Shown in pieces: positions 7,518-16,918 of a DNA stretch of 64,000 bases. Made by a program: the position numbers and the translations under genes. This DNA comes from Rhizobium sp. BK650 (lineage in GTDB: Bacteria > Pseudomonadota > Alphaproteobacteria > Rhizobiales > Rhizobiaceae): positions 62,001 to 126,000 of the forward strand of contig NZ_JACIBK010000007.1 in assembly GCF_014195325.1 (NCBI RefSeq). The letters run 5' to 3'. Positions within the stretch are counted from its first letter, which is position 1. Each line of letters opens with the position of its first letter. The notes under the pieces were generated by a model. It was not told where the DNA came from. It ran no database searches and saw nothing but the letters and a program-made list of their open reading frames with translations.

Positions 7518-9745
7518 TGGACGCTCCCGACCAATATGCCGATCTCTTTTTCTGAAACGATAAGCGATATCGCCGGAAGCCCGTCGATATCGGAAATCAA
7601 GGAAAGGTCATAAATCTGATCGACGTCGACCGAACTCGGCGCGGACGATGTGCCGCGGGGATGCGAATGCCATTCGCCCATATAGCGAACTTGCCCTCCG
7701 GATCGCCGTTCCGCGGTCTGGATTATCTTGCGGAGACCGATCGTTCCTCGAACGAAACTGGCTGGCTTCCCGACACTGTCCGAGGGCGGCGTCGGGGCAT
7801 GAACGACGCTGATTATCTTCGCTTCAAAGTCGATCAAGCCGAGGAGGGGGCCTCCAGTTTCGTTCGGCAAAGCTGCTGCTCTGCGGCTCACAAGCTCAAA
7901 CCTCAGCTCTTCCGGAATGAGGACTTTCCATTCTCCCATGCTGCGCGTCGAGACCGCCGGAACCAAACGAATGGCCTCAACGGCGTCGTCTTCGTCCGCC
8001 GACCAGATCCGCAATGACGGCTGAGGGGAGCCTATCCCCTTCGAGATCCCCGAAGCGATGAGGGCGGTGAGAACCCCGATGCGCGATGTCGGGATCTTGC
8101 TCGTTAGAGCTCGGCATGCGCCGGTGTAGCGCATCTGCTGGCCGGCGGCGAAATGTGCGTCCAATGACGGCCTAGTCAGCACCTCCCGGAGATAGACCGC
8201 TTCGATATCGCGCAACGTCGTGGTTCGGTCGACCGCTTCCATCATCAGAACGGCCGAACCTCCGTCAGGGGTGAAGAACGCGCAGACGCGCCGAGCGCTA
8301 CCGTCCCGGTCCGACAAGAACCTGGAGACGGGGACGGATGCAGACGCGTCCAGGATGAGCTCGGCACTATCGATGGCATTCGCCAGCTCGTCAGAAATCG
8401 TTTCCCGAAGTACGTTCTCCACGATTGCCTTCGGTGCGACGTCTGACCGAATCGAAAGCAGGCGCTCGGCAACACTAGGAGCCTTGAGCCTGCCGAAATG
8501 GCGACGTTCAAGAATATGTCGTGAGAGATTGTGCGGCAGCAAAGCGTCGTCGTCGACGATCGTCCATTCGAAAAAGCCCTCGCGCACGAGCAGCTCCGCC
8601 ATCGTGGAACCGAGAGACCCGGCGCCGATTAGCACGGCACGCCTTTTGTCCGCAGCGTTGTGGCCGGTAATGCGTGCGGCTGCGTCGGCGTCCAATTCCA
8701 TATGAACCGGTGCCACCTGGACGTTGTATTGCGAAAGGCGGTCGATGTCGACTGTTGGAAATAGGCTTCTCAGATACCTGACGTCGGTGCTATGGGGGGT
8801 ATTGTTGCGGTCGAGCACTCCAATCGCTACGCCGATTTGACCAGGGCTGACCTCCGCCAGGAACGCCATCGGCTTGGTCGCGCCGACGACCCCGGTGCGA
8901 GGATGAATTTGAGGAAAGCGAGCAAGTACGCAGAAAATCCACTTCGCGTCGTCGTCGCGTTTGCCACCCTCGAACCAATCCTCGACTGACTTCTTCAACC
9001 TATCGATAAATGTCGGGTCGCGATCCATGAGCAGAGCCACGAGGCCGGGCAAGGTGCGGGGCGCGCGGCGGATCCTCTTCATCTGCTGTGGTTTGACATC
9101 GACCTGGACGACGTGAATATTCGTGACCTGTCGATGGAAGCCGTTGGCCTCCGACGAAGTCACCAACAGAAACCTGCCGGTCTCGTCCGTCGTCCACACA
9201 TTTAGCTTCTTGCCGGCATCCATCGCCGCCATGCCGTCCGCAGACAGGATGACCTGATGGGGGCTGTTGTACCCAAAGAATGGATCGAACGGCTGGTCGT
9301 CACCGTGAAGCTCTCCTTGCCCCGCCTTCGCGAACCACTGTGAAATGCGGGTCACCAGTTCTGAAGCGGTATAGCCGCTCCGGACGTCTTGCCAAGGGCG
9401 ATCATCGATGCAAAGCATCGAGGGGAAGCCTTCTGGGACGATGTTCTGATGCGGAGTATCTGGAAAGTCTTCGCGCGTAACGACTACGCCGGGTGCGCTC
9501 TCACGTCCTGCTACAAAGCAGACCGACACTGTTTCCCTAGCACGGACATCGTAGACCGGACGCTGCGGGACTTCGACCCGCAGTTCGAAGGTGATGATCT
9601 CCATCTTGCCATCCTGAAAACGGCGGCACTCCAGGATCTCGGCGAAGTCCTGGCACGAGTCTCTCAAGTACCGAACAGTCGCTGCCGCCAATGGAATGGC
9701 GGCAGCGGACGGATCGATCGCCTCGCTTCCATCCGGCTGCCACAT
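7514..9745 (-). CDS. E2-E1-JAB triple-domain ubiquitin-like conjugation protein
   Basis: This is a single 743-residue chain with three modules. Residues about 30-155 are E2-like: FPDTPHQN and SMLCIDDRPW, with Cys112 the probable conjugating cysteine, then GELHGDDQPF. Residues about 365-600 are an adenylating ThiF/E1 domain: VLIGAGSLGSTMAELL binds nucleotide, followed by DDDALLPHNLSRH; Cys544 is a candidate thioester cysteine. Residues about 605-743 are a JAB/JAMM protease: ETGGPLLG supplies the glutamate, and GEWHSHP with S704-x2-D707 supplies the zinc ligands. In type II CBASS these activities are split between Cap2 and Cap3. Here they are fused in one chain, between the metallo-beta-lactamase gene (3 bases upstream) and the patatin gene (4-base overlap). 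Confidence 0.9.
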   Translation of the reverse strand: MWQPDGSEAIDPSAAAIPLAAATVRYLRDSCQDFAEILECRRFQDGKMEIITFELRVEVPQRPVYDVRARETVSVCFVAGRESAPGVVVTREDFPDTPHQNIVPEGFPSMLCIDDRPWQDVRSGYTASELVTRISQWFAKAGQGELHGDDQPFDPFFGYNSPHQVILSADGMAAMDAGKKLNVWTTDETGRFLLVTSSEANGFHRQVTNIHVVQVDVKPQQMKRIRRAPRTLPGLVALLMDRDPTFIDRLKKSVEDWFEGGKRDDDAKWIFCVLARFPQIHPRTGVVGATKPMAFLAEVSPGQIGVAIGVLDRNNTPHSTDVRYLRSLFPTVDIDRLSQYNVQVAPVHMELDADAAARITGHNAADKRRAVLIGAGSLGSTMAELLVREGFFEWTIVDDDALLPHNLSRHILERRHFGRLKAPSVAERLLSIRSDVAPKAIVENVLRETISDELANAIDSAELILDASASVPVSRFLSDRDGSARRVCAFFTPDGGSAVLMMEAVDRTTTLRDIEAVYLREVLTRPSLDAHFAAGQQMRYTGACRALTSKIPTSRIGVLTALIASGISKGIGSPQPSLRIWSADEDDAVEAIRLVPAVSTRSMGEWKVLIPEELRFELVSRRAAALPNETGGPLLGLIDFEAKIISVVHAPTPPSDSVGKPASFVRGTIGLRKIIQTAERRSGGQVRYMGEWHSHPRGTSSAPSSVDVDQIYDLSLISDIDGLPAISLIVSEKEIGILVGSVQ

Positions 9746-9748
9746 GGT

Positions 9749-10879
9749 TCAGCCGGCGCGCGTCGTTGTCGAAGATGCTGCAGCGGCGACAGTCGGGATT
9801 GCCGCCGCCAGCATGACTGCAACGCCCGTCCACGAGATCTTGAGCTTGATCGGCTTCGGGGCCGATTGACGTGGCGTCTCCATGGTCACCAGGAATTCCC
9901 CTTCGGAATCCTTGATGATCTCCTTGTAGTAGTTCGCTGCTTGACGGTGAGGGGGCTGAGCATCCTTGTCCTCAACAGATCCTTTCAGCGGGATCGGCCA
10001 GCTCGGCGAGATGATCTTTTCCTTCTTGTGAGCGAGTTCCTCGAAGAGCCACTTCACTTCCTCGACTGGCTCGGTCTTGTCCTCGCCCTTGTCGGGAGAA
10101 AGGCTCTTATAGGAGCAGTGATGGAAGAGCTTCAGGATGTCCCACTCCAGGCGGTGGGTGTTGTTATGCTTCTTCGTTGTCTTGATCATCAACGACAGGG
10201 TCTCGTAATTGATGTCCGAGCCAAGCAGGGCATAGCTCTCGATGCCGTTCTCTAGGAAGGTCACCTGCACGACGATCGAGCCCTCGTTGCGGTCCTCAAG
10301 GCCCTCGTCGGTCCGCCATGCAAATGGCGAGTGGACGAAGAATTCGACGCCATCGGCAGCCTTGTCGAAGCTGGGAACGAGCTCACCAGCGTCAACGATG
10401 CAATCCCGGCGGTCTTCCACGGACAGTCCCCATTCCTCGAGGTATTTCGCAAGCTTCGCCGGACGGGAAAAGACCTTGATGCCGTAGCCTTCCTTCAGAC
10501 GATGCCGCGCTTCCGCGCGGATCGTCCAGGCGTCGCCCTCGAGATTGGTTTCGGTGATCGCGTCGGCAGGTACCCACATCTCGCCGATCTTTGGCCGGCC
10601 TTCGCTTTGGAGAAGGGTCGCATGATCGAACCAGAAGAAGTCGCGAGCGCCGCAGATGTGGTCGTTGTCAAGATGGGTGAAGGCGACGACGCGGAACGAA
10701 TCTCGGTCGGCTTCCTCCATGTCGTCCTTAACGGCTTTGGGTAGATCGATCCGCTTGTCATATGGATCGTTAGCGTCTCGCATGTTTGCGAAGTCGAAGA
10801 GAACGAGATCGTCGTTGGCCAGTCGGATCAGTGTCGTATCGGCATTGCCGATAGGGTAGAACGTCATGAAGGCAGGCAT
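9749..10879 (-). CDS. Metallo-beta-lactamase-fold protein with hydrophobic tail and C-terminal Gly
   Basis: This is a 376-residue protein, first in the operon. The metal motif is VAFTHLDNDHICG at residues 65-77, an HxDxDH variant of HxHxDH. Later sites are ALLGSDINYE and LKLFHHCSYKS, as in ComEC/Rec2-type hydrolases. After the domain, a short hydrophobic segment (SWTGVAVMLAAAIPTVAAAA) precedes the tail SSTTTRAG. The chain ends in Gly, as substrates of E1-E2 systems do. The next gene starts 3 bases after its stop. It is probably a hydrolase acting on nucleic acid, a nucleotide or a conjugate. The tail could anchor it in the membrane or be joined to a target; both are inference. Confidence 0.8.
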   Translation of the reverse strand: MPAFMTFYPIGNADTTLIRLANDDLVLFDFANMRDANDPYDKRIDLPKAVKDDMEEADRDSFRVVAFTHLDNDHICGARDFFWFDHATLLQSEGRPKIGEMWVPADAITETNLEGDAWTIRAEARHRLKEGYGIKVFSRPAKLAKYLEEWGLSVEDRRDCIVDAGELVPSFDKAADGVEFFVHSPFAWRTDEGLEDRNEGSIVVQVTFLENGIESYALLGSDINYETLSLMIKTTKKHNNTHRLEWDILKLFHHCSYKSLSPDKGEDKTEPVEEVKWLFEELAHKKEKIISPSWPIPLKGSVEDKDAQPPHRQAANYYKEIIKDSEGEFLVTMETPRQSAPKPIKLKISWTGVAVMLAAAIPTVAAAASSTTTRAG

Positions 10880-11253
10880 TCGGATAATCCTTTATAAGCA
10901 AATCGCAAAGCGGATCTTGGACTTGGTTTGTTCTCATCAATACATTTCGAGCATTAAATGCTCGCACGAAGTCAACCCCTGATTCCATAATCGCCAAATG
11001 AGTAACGATCCTCGGCGACTGCTGTGCTTGCCCTCCTCAAGTTATCCTTTTCCTGTGCTTAACCTTCCTTTCGACCTAATCGATCTTTTGCGTTGACCAA
11101 AGGGGCGGGTGGATCCGCCCCTCTATGTATTTTTTACTAGGTCAGATCAGCGTTTTGAGCCTAATTGCTTGATTCCTAGAAGCGTATACTGCGACAGATT
11201 AGTGGCCGTGCGACAAAATCACTGGCCGCCTACAGCCAAGATTTCAGAGGAAT
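10880..11253. other. Gap between the island operon and nrdJ
   Basis: No gene is seen here. It must hold the promoter of the minus-strand metallo-beta-lactamase operon and the 3' end of the nrdJ transcript. The one clear structure is a GC hairpin at 11101-11122 (AGGGGCGG / CCGCCCCT, 6-base loop). It is followed on the plus strand by CTATGTATTTTTT, so it would terminate plus-strand transcription, although no plus-strand gene precedes it. It may be a leftover of a lost gene at the island boundary. Confidence 0.5.
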
Positions 11254-14200
11254 TCAGCTGCACCCACTGGTCGCACCGCACGTGTCGCACTTCTCGCAGG
11301 TGCCGTTGCGCACCATGGTGAAGTTCTGGCACTCGCTGCACATATTGCCCGTGTAGCCTTGCATGATCGAGCGGGCGCGGCGTTCGGCTTCCATCTTCTT
11401 GGCTTCCGTCTTGGCCGAGGCAGCGTCGGCTGCGGCCTTGTCGGAGAAGAGGGCGGTTGCGTCGCTGCCGGCTTCTTCGAGCACTTCTTCGGCGATCTCT
11501 TCCGCCAATTCCTTGGCGCGCTCTTCGTAATCGCGCTTGAAGGCGACGATTTCGGACGTGGAGATGGCCATTACCGGCTCCAGCTTGCGGACTGCTGCAC
11601 CTGCAAACGAGGTCACCGAGCCGGTCGAGGAGGCACGGGCTGGGGCGGCGGTTGCGGCACCCTTCGGTTCGCCGAGTTGACGGTCGCTGCCGGTGTTCGA
11701 GACCAGCGTCGGCTTGTAGCCGCGGGTCCAGCCGGTGGAGACGAGGTTGGTCTTGCCTTCCTGGATGCCCTTGCCGAGCGCCGTGTTGGAGAAGTCGGAC
11801 GTATCGACATGCGCGAGATCGTGACGGCCGAGGTAGGAAACGGCGAGTTCGCGGAACACGTAGTCGAGGATCGACGTGGCGTTCTTGATCGCGTCGTTGC
11901 CGATGACGATGCCGGCCGGCTCGAACTTGGTGAAGGTGAAAGCCTCCACATATTCTTCCAGCGGCACGCCGTATTGCAGGCCAAGCGAAATCGCGATGGC
12001 GAAATTATTCATCATCGCACGGAAGGCAGCACCTTCCTTGTGCATGTCGATGAAGATTTCGCCCAGACGACCGTCACCGAATTCGCCTGTGCGGAGGTAA
12101 ACCTTGTGACCACCGACTGCAGCCTTCTGGGTATAGCCCTGGCGGCGGTTCGGCAGCTTCTCGCGTTCGCGGGAAACGCGTTCGATCACTTTCTCGATGA
12201 TCTTTTCGGTAACCGTCACGGCCTGGGCGGCTGTCGGCTGCTGGATCAGATCTTCCAGCGCATCTTCGTCACTGTCGTCTTCGATCAGCGAGGCGTTGAG
12301 CGGCTGCGACAGCTTGGAACCGTCGCGGTAAAGCGCGTTCGCCTTCAGGCCGAGCTTCCAGGAAAGCATATAAGCGTTCTTGCAATCCTCGACGGTCGCC
12401 TCGTTCGGCATGTTGATCGTCTTGGAGATCGCACCCGAGATGAAGGGCTGGGCAGCCGCCATCATGCGGATATGGCTTTCAACCGAGAGGTAGCGCTTGC
12501 CGATCTTGCCGCACGGATTGGCGCAATCGAAAACCGGCAGGTGTTCCTTCTTCAGGAAGGGCGCGCCTTCCAGCGTCATCGCGCCGCAGACGTGGATGTT
12601 GGCGGCTTCAATGTCCTTCTTCGAGAAGCCGATATGCTCGAGCAGGCTGAAGCTCATGTCGCTGAGTTGTTCGTCGGAGACCTTCAGGGTGGTCTTCAGG
12701 AAGTCGGCGCCGAGCGTCCACTGGTTGAAGACGAACTTGATGTCGAAGGCGCTCTTCAGAGCCGCATTGACGGCTTCCACCTTCTCGTCGGTGAAGCCCT
12801 TGGCCTTCAGCGTCGATGGATTGATGGCCGGCGCCTGGTTCAGGTTGCCGTGGCCGACGGCGTAAGCTTCGATCTCGGCGATCTGGCTCTCGGAATAGCC
12901 GAGCGTGCGTAGCGCATCCGGAACGGCACGGTTGATGATCTTGAAATAGCCGCCGCCGGCGAGCTTCTTGAACTTCACCAGCGCGAAGTCAGGTTCGATG
13001 CCGGTCGTCTCGCAATCCATGACGAGGCCGATCGTGCCGGTCGGGGCGATGACCGAGACCTGTGCGTTGCGGTAGCCGTGCTTCTCGCCGAGTTCGAGCG
13101 CCTTATCCCAGGCCGACATTGCGTGGGCTGCAAGATCCTGGTCCGGGTTTTCCTGGTGGATCAGCGCGACCGGGTTGACCGAGAGAGCTTCGTAACCGGC
13201 ATTCTCGCCACGGGCGGCACGGCGATGGTTGCGGATGACGCGCAGCATATGCTCGCGATTCGGCTCGTAGTTCGGGAATGGGCCGAGTTCGGCGGCCATT
13301 TCGGCCGAGGTTGCATAGCAGATACCGGTCATGATCGCCGTCAGCGAGCCGGCAATGGCGCGCCCTTCGGCGCTGTCATAGGGGATACCTGATGACATCA
13401 AGAGGCCGCCGATATTGGCGTAGCCGAGGCCGAGCGTGCGGTATTCGTAGGAGAGTTCGGCAATGCGCTTCGATGGAAACTGCGCCATCATGACCGAGAT
13501 TTCGAGCACGACGGTCCACAGGCGAACGGCATGTTCGTAATCGCCGATATTGATGCGCTTCGTTGCCTTATCCTTGAACTGCAGAAGGTTCAGCGAAGCA
13601 AGGTTGCAGGCCGTGTCGTCGAGGAACATGTATTCCGAACACGGGTTCGAGCCGCGGATCGGGCCGCCGGCCGGCGAGGTGTGCCAGTCGTTCATCGTCG
13701 TATTGAAGTGGATGCCCGGATCGGCCGATGCCCAGGCGGCGTAGGAAATGGTTTCCCAGAGGTCGCGAGCCTTCAGCGTCTTCATCACCCTTCCGTCCTT
13801 GCGGGCGGTCAGGTTCCAGTCGCCATCTTCCTCGACGGCGCGCAGGAAATCGTCCTTGATGGAAACCGAGTTATTGGAGTTCTGGCCGGAAACGGTGAGA
13901 TAGGCTTCCGAATCCCAGTCGGTGTCGTAGGTCTTGAACTCCATGTCCTTATAGCCCTGGCGGGCGAACTGGATGACGCGCTGGACATAGTTTTCCGGAA
14001 CCTGGTCCTTCTTGGCGGCGCGGATTTCGCGCTTCAGCGCCGGATTCTTGGCCGGGTCGAAGCAATCGCCATTATCGGCCTCGCAATTGACGCAGGCCTT
14101 CATGATCGCCTTCAGGTGCTTGGCGACGACCTTCGAGCCGGTCACGAGAGCGGCAACCTTCTGCTCTTCCTTGACCTTCCAGTTGATATATTCCTCGATA

Positions 14201-15066
14201 TCGGGATGGTCGATATCGACGACGACCATCTTGGCCGCACGGCGGGTCGTACCGCCAGACTTGATGGCACCGGCAGCGCGGTCGCCGATCTTCAGGAAGC
14301 TCATCAGGCCGGAGGAGCGGCCGCCGCCGGAAAGCTTTTCGCCTTCGCCGCGCAGCATCGAGAAGTTGGAGCCGGTGCCGGAACCGTACTTGAAGAGGCG
14401 GGCTTCACGAACCCAGAGGTCCATGATGCCGCCTTCGTTGACAAGGTCGTCTTCAACGGACTGGATGAAGCAGGCATGCGGCTGCGGATGTTCGTAGGCC
14501 GACTTGGACTTGGTAATCTTGCCGGTAAAAGGATCGACATAGAAATGGCCCTGGCCGGGGCCGTCGATGCCATAGGCCCAGTGCAGGCCGGTGTTGAACC
14601 ACTGCGGGGAGTTCGGCGCGACGCGCTGCGTGGCGAGCATGTAGGCGAGCTCGTCCTTGAAGGCTGCGGCATCTTCTTCCGAAGAAAAGTATCCGCCCTT
14701 CCAGCCCCAGTAAGTCCAGGTGCCGGCGAGACGATCGAAGACCTGGCGGGCGTCGGTTTCCGAGCCGGTCTGTTCGTCCTTCGGTAAGCCCTTCAGCGCC
14801 GCGTCGTCGGCTACGGAGCGCCACAGGAAAGAGGGGACATCGTTCTCTTCGACCTTCTTTAGGCGTACAGGGACGCCGGCCTTGCGGAAATACTTCTGCG
14901 CCAGAACGTCGGTAGCAACCTGCGAGAACTGCGCGGGCACGTCGATGTTTTCGAGGCGAAAGACGATAGAGCCGTCAGGGTTCTTGATCTCACTCGTCGC
15001 CTTGCGGAATTCGATATCCGCATAGGCGCCTTGACCAGCCTTCGTAAACCGACGTTCGATGCGCAT
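11254..15066 (-). CDS. nrdJ: Adenosylcobalamin-dependent ribonucleotide reductase (class II)
   Basis: This 1270-residue enzyme reduces ribonucleotides to deoxyribonucleotides using coenzyme B12, the only essential aerobic RNR type in many rhizobia. The start MRIERRFTKAGQGAYADIEF is chosen because GAGG precedes this ATG by 9 bases. Family marks include NSPQWFNTG, the substrate loop NPCSEYMFLDDTACNLASLN, APTGTIG, and the long C-terminal extension with CSECQNF ... CEKCDTCG, a zinc-ribbon-like Cys cluster, ending TSGCS. The length fits the long class II form. There is no intein. Two NrdR-type boxes lie 118-183 bases upstream. Confidence 0.97.
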   Translation of the reverse strand: MRIERRFTKAGQGAYADIEFRKATSEIKNPDGSIVFRLENIDVPAQFSQVATDVLAQKYFRKAGVPVRLKKVEENDVPSFLWRSVADDAALKGLPKDEQTGSETDARQVFDRLAGTWTYWGWKGGYFSSEEDAAAFKDELAYMLATQRVAPNSPQWFNTGLHWAYGIDGPGQGHFYVDPFTGKITKSKSAYEHPQPHACFIQSVEDDLVNEGGIMDLWVREARLFKYGSGTGSNFSMLRGEGEKLSGGGRSSGLMSFLKIGDRAAGAIKSGGTTRRAAKMVVVDIDHPDIEEYINWKVKEEQKVAALVTGSKVVAKHLKAIMKACVNCEADNGDCFDPAKNPALKREIRAAKKDQVPENYVQRVIQFARQGYKDMEFKTYDTDWDSEAYLTVSGQNSNNSVSIKDDFLRAVEEDGDWNLTARKDGRVMKTLKARDLWETISYAAWASADPGIHFNTTMNDWHTSPAGGPIRGSNPCSEYMFLDDTACNLASLNLLQFKDKATKRINIGDYEHAVRLWTVVLEISVMMAQFPSKRIAELSYEYRTLGLGYANIGGLLMSSGIPYDSAEGRAIAGSLTAIMTGICYATSAEMAAELGPFPNYEPNREHMLRVIRNHRRAARGENAGYEALSVNPVALIHQENPDQDLAAHAMSAWDKALELGEKHGYRNAQVSVIAPTGTIGLVMDCETTGIEPDFALVKFKKLAGGGYFKIINRAVPDALRTLGYSESQIAEIEAYAVGHGNLNQAPAINPSTLKAKGFTDEKVEAVNAALKSAFDIKFVFNQWTLGADFLKTTLKVSDEQLSDMSFSLLEHIGFSKKDIEAANIHVCGAMTLEGAPFLKKEHLPVFDCANPCGKIGKRYLSVESHIRMMAAAQPFISGAISKTINMPNEATVEDCKNAYMLSWKLGLKANALYRDGSKLSQPLNASLIEDDSDEDALEDLIQQPTAAQAVTVTEKIIEKVIERVSREREKLPNRRQGYTQKAAVGGHKVYLRTGEFGDGRLGEIFIDMHKEGAAFRAMMNNFAIAISLGLQYGVPLEEYVEAFTFTKFEPAGIVIGNDAIKNATSILDYVFRELAVSYLGRHDLAHVDTSDFSNTALGKGIQEGKTNLVSTGWTRGYKPTLVSNTGSDRQLGEPKGAATAAPARASSTGSVTSFAGAAVRKLEPVMAISTSEIVAFKRDYEERAKELAEEIAEEVLEEAGSDATALFSDKAAADAASAKTEAKKMEAERRARSIMQGYTGNMCSECQNFTMVRNGTCEKCDTCGATSGCS

Positions 15067-15183
15067 GTTCTTAACCTCGTGTTGGCACCCGAAAGGGCGC
15101 AAAATTCCATTCCGGCTACACGTTGTCCCTTCGTGCAGCCGGTGCTCGTTCCGTCTTGTGACAGGATGTCATCCAGAGATAAC

Positions 15184-15232
15184 ATTCCTGTATCTTGTGG
15201 TGAGGCTGGCCGCAAACGCTAAATATAGTGTT
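15184..15232 (-). promoter_or_regulatory. Paired NrdR boxes upstream of nrdJ
   Basis: AACGCTAAATATAGTGTT at 15215-15232 is a near-perfect palindrome matching the NrdR consensus (ACACWATATATWGTGT type). A weaker copy, TTCCTGTATCTTGTGG, spans about 15185-15200. The conserved GTG cores are 31 bases apart, three helical turns, which is the known spacing of NrdR box pairs. NrdR would repress nrdJ when ATP/dATP pools are adequate. The whole stretch 15067-15648 holds no gene; I saw no cobalamin-riboswitch core in it. Confidence 0.7.
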
Positions 15233-15648
15233 AACAGCTAATTTTTTCCAGTCCCCGCTGCTGCTTTTTGAGGCGAAAAAGGACACAGAAAATCCCCCGG
15301 GCGCCACCGCTTCTGACGGTCCAACGCCCTGATTCCGCGTTCAATTTTCCTTGGGAGAACCGGGCTCGTTACCTCCGGTTCAGTCGCCGCCGCAACATCT
15401 GAAACATTAAGTTTGAAACAGCTGATTCCGTCAAGGGGTGGAATGTAACCGAATGCTAACCACAACATCTTGTGGATGCGCCTGTGAAGACTGGGGAAAG
15501 TCCCGGTAAGTCAGAAAATACAAGGACTTGCGGCGGCGATTTGCCAAGCCGCAGAGCGGAATGTAAAAAAAATCGGCTGCGGCAAAAGTTGGGATGGCTT
15601 TTGCGACGAAAATGCGCATGCCGATTCGTTGAAGGAAATCAGCGTCTT

Positions 15649-16239
15649 CTAGAGGGCATCGATGGCGATCGTGACGGTCGCCATGCCGATCGGCTCGTCC
15701 TTTTCGTCGGTAACGACGAAGCTTGCCTGAGCCTCCAGAAGTTGGGTCGACTCGTCACGCTCCGCCCGGCCGACATAGATATCCTGCGAACCGAGAGCGA
15801 AGGTTTTCAGGAACTTGTCTTCGTCGCCTTGCCAGTAGTCCGTCGTAACGATGCTCTGGCCGACGTTCAGCCCGTGGCGGTCGGTAACGAAGAACTCGAC
15901 GATCGTCCCCTGCGAATCATCCTGCCTCGATTTGAGATAATGCGAGATGGATTTTGCCATCAGTGCCCCGACCATCTGGAAGTCGCCCTGTGCGATCTCC
16001 GCCCGATAGGTTTCGTCCAGCACCCGCATGTCCATCTCGCTGACATTGCCGAACTTGGCGTTCTGCTCCTTGATCGCCGTTACGACAACAGGCGTCTCGA
16101 CCATCGGCCGAACCAGCTTTTCGACATATTCGCGCACAACCCTGACATAGGCCGGCTCAGCTCCGGCAGGCGCGCAAGGAAACAAACAGCCGATCAGCCC
16201 GAAGGCCGCTGCCGCTCGAATCTTACCCCAACGTGCCAT
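15649..16239 (-). CDS. Periplasmic Cache/PDC sensor-like protein
   Basis: This is a 196-residue exported protein. A signal peptide (MARWGKIRAAAAFGLIGCLF, cleaved after AGAEP or nearby) precedes a domain with VGQSIVTTDYWQGDEDKFLK and a strand-rich C terminus (VVTDEKDEPIGMATVTI). The NVGQS...DYWQGDEDK stretch is typical of the extracytoplasmic PDC/Cache fold of chemoreceptors and kinases, but no output domain follows. It could be a free periplasmic ligand-binding or accessory protein. The ATG at 16239 is preferred over an upstream start because it gives a standard signal peptide. It is a single gene, same strand as nrdJ but 580 bases away from it. Confidence 0.65.
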   Translation of the reverse strand: MARWGKIRAAAAFGLIGCLFPCAPAGAEPAYVRVVREYVEKLVRPMVETPVVVTAIKEQNAKFGNVSEMDMRVLDETYRAEIAQGDFQMVGALMAKSISHYLKSRQDDSQGTIVEFFVTDRHGLNVGQSIVTTDYWQGDEDKFLKTFALGSQDIYVGRAERDESTQLLEAQASFVVTDEKDEPIGMATVTIAIDAL

Positions 16240-16420
16240 TGCGCGTCCCCAACCGCATTCAACCACAATTCATGTTCGATCTCTACGACCGGTGGTTGCC
16301 TGACGCTATGCTAATAAAATAAAGCGGACGTTACCGGAATGGGGCTGGAATCCGCTATCCGCGGCACAAAAATTGGGACAATTTTCAGTCGTAAATTGAG
16401 GTAGCTCGCGCCGGAGGATG

Positions 16421-16918
16421 CTAACCGCGAGCGCCCTTAGCTATCGGCTCCTGGTAGGTGAAGCCCATATCCCAGGGGAAGTAGATCCAGGTGTCCTGGC
16501 TGACTTCTGTGATGAAGGTATCGATGGTCGGCACGCCCTTTGGCTTGGCGTAAACGCAGGCGAAATGCGCCTTCGGCAGCATGGCGCGCACCTGAGCCGC
16601 GGTCTTGCCGGTATCCGTGAGATCGTCGACGACGAGCACGCCTTCGCCGCCGTTGTCGGCGAGTTCCACCGCAATGCCTTTCAGAAGCACCATGTCGCCC
16701 TGATTGACGTAATCATGATAGGAGGCGATGCAGACTGTCTCGATAAGGCGGATGTTCAATTCGCGCGAAATGATCGCCGCCGGAACAAGGCCGCCGCGGG
16801 TGATGCAGACGATCGCCTTGAATTCCTGGTTGAGGCCGGCAAGCCGCCAAGCGAGCGCGCGCGCATCGCGGTGGAACTGATCCCAGGAAACGGGGAAGGC
16901 TTTATCGGGAAGGGACAT
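16421..16918 (-). CDS. gpt: Xanthine (xanthine-guanine) phosphoribosyltransferase
   Basis: This 165-residue purine salvage enzyme transfers phosphoribose from PRPP to xanthine or guanine in the cytosol. The PRPP loop is VLVVDDLTDTGKT, and CITRGGLVPAAI is the N-terminal loop of this family. The Trp in SQDTWIYFPWD near the C terminus stacks on the base in the E. coli enzyme. The start MSLPDKAFPVSWDQ fits the family; a further in-frame Met 30 bases upstream is less likely. Length is normal for Gpt (about 150-165). It is downstream of the stress-protein gene on the same strand with a 166-base gap, so it may have its own promoter. Confidence 0.93.
   Translation of the reverse strand: MSLPDKAFPVSWDQFHRDARALAWRLAGLNQEFKAIVCITRGGLVPAAIISRELNIRLIETVCIASYHDYVNQGDMVLLKGIAVELADNGGEGVLVVDDLTDTGKTAAQVRAMLPKAHFACVYAKPKGVPTIDTFITEVSQDTWIYFPWDMGFTYQEPIAKGARG

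Noticed and set aside
6300..10879. Type II CBASS operon
   Set aside because: Conjugation, protease and phospholipase domains are present, but no CD-NTase (GS...DxD nucleotidyltransferase motif) was found on either strand in or near the operon.
11359..12912. 517-codon open frame on the plus strand inside nrdJ
   Set aside because: It is fully antisense to the strongly conserved nrdJ and its translation is low-complexity Gly/Arg/Val text. High GC keeps this frame open by chance.
15067..15648. Cobalamin riboswitch upstream of nrdJ
   Set aside because: I looked for the conserved B12-box and core segments on the minus strand and did not find them; the NrdR palindromes are a better account of regulation.
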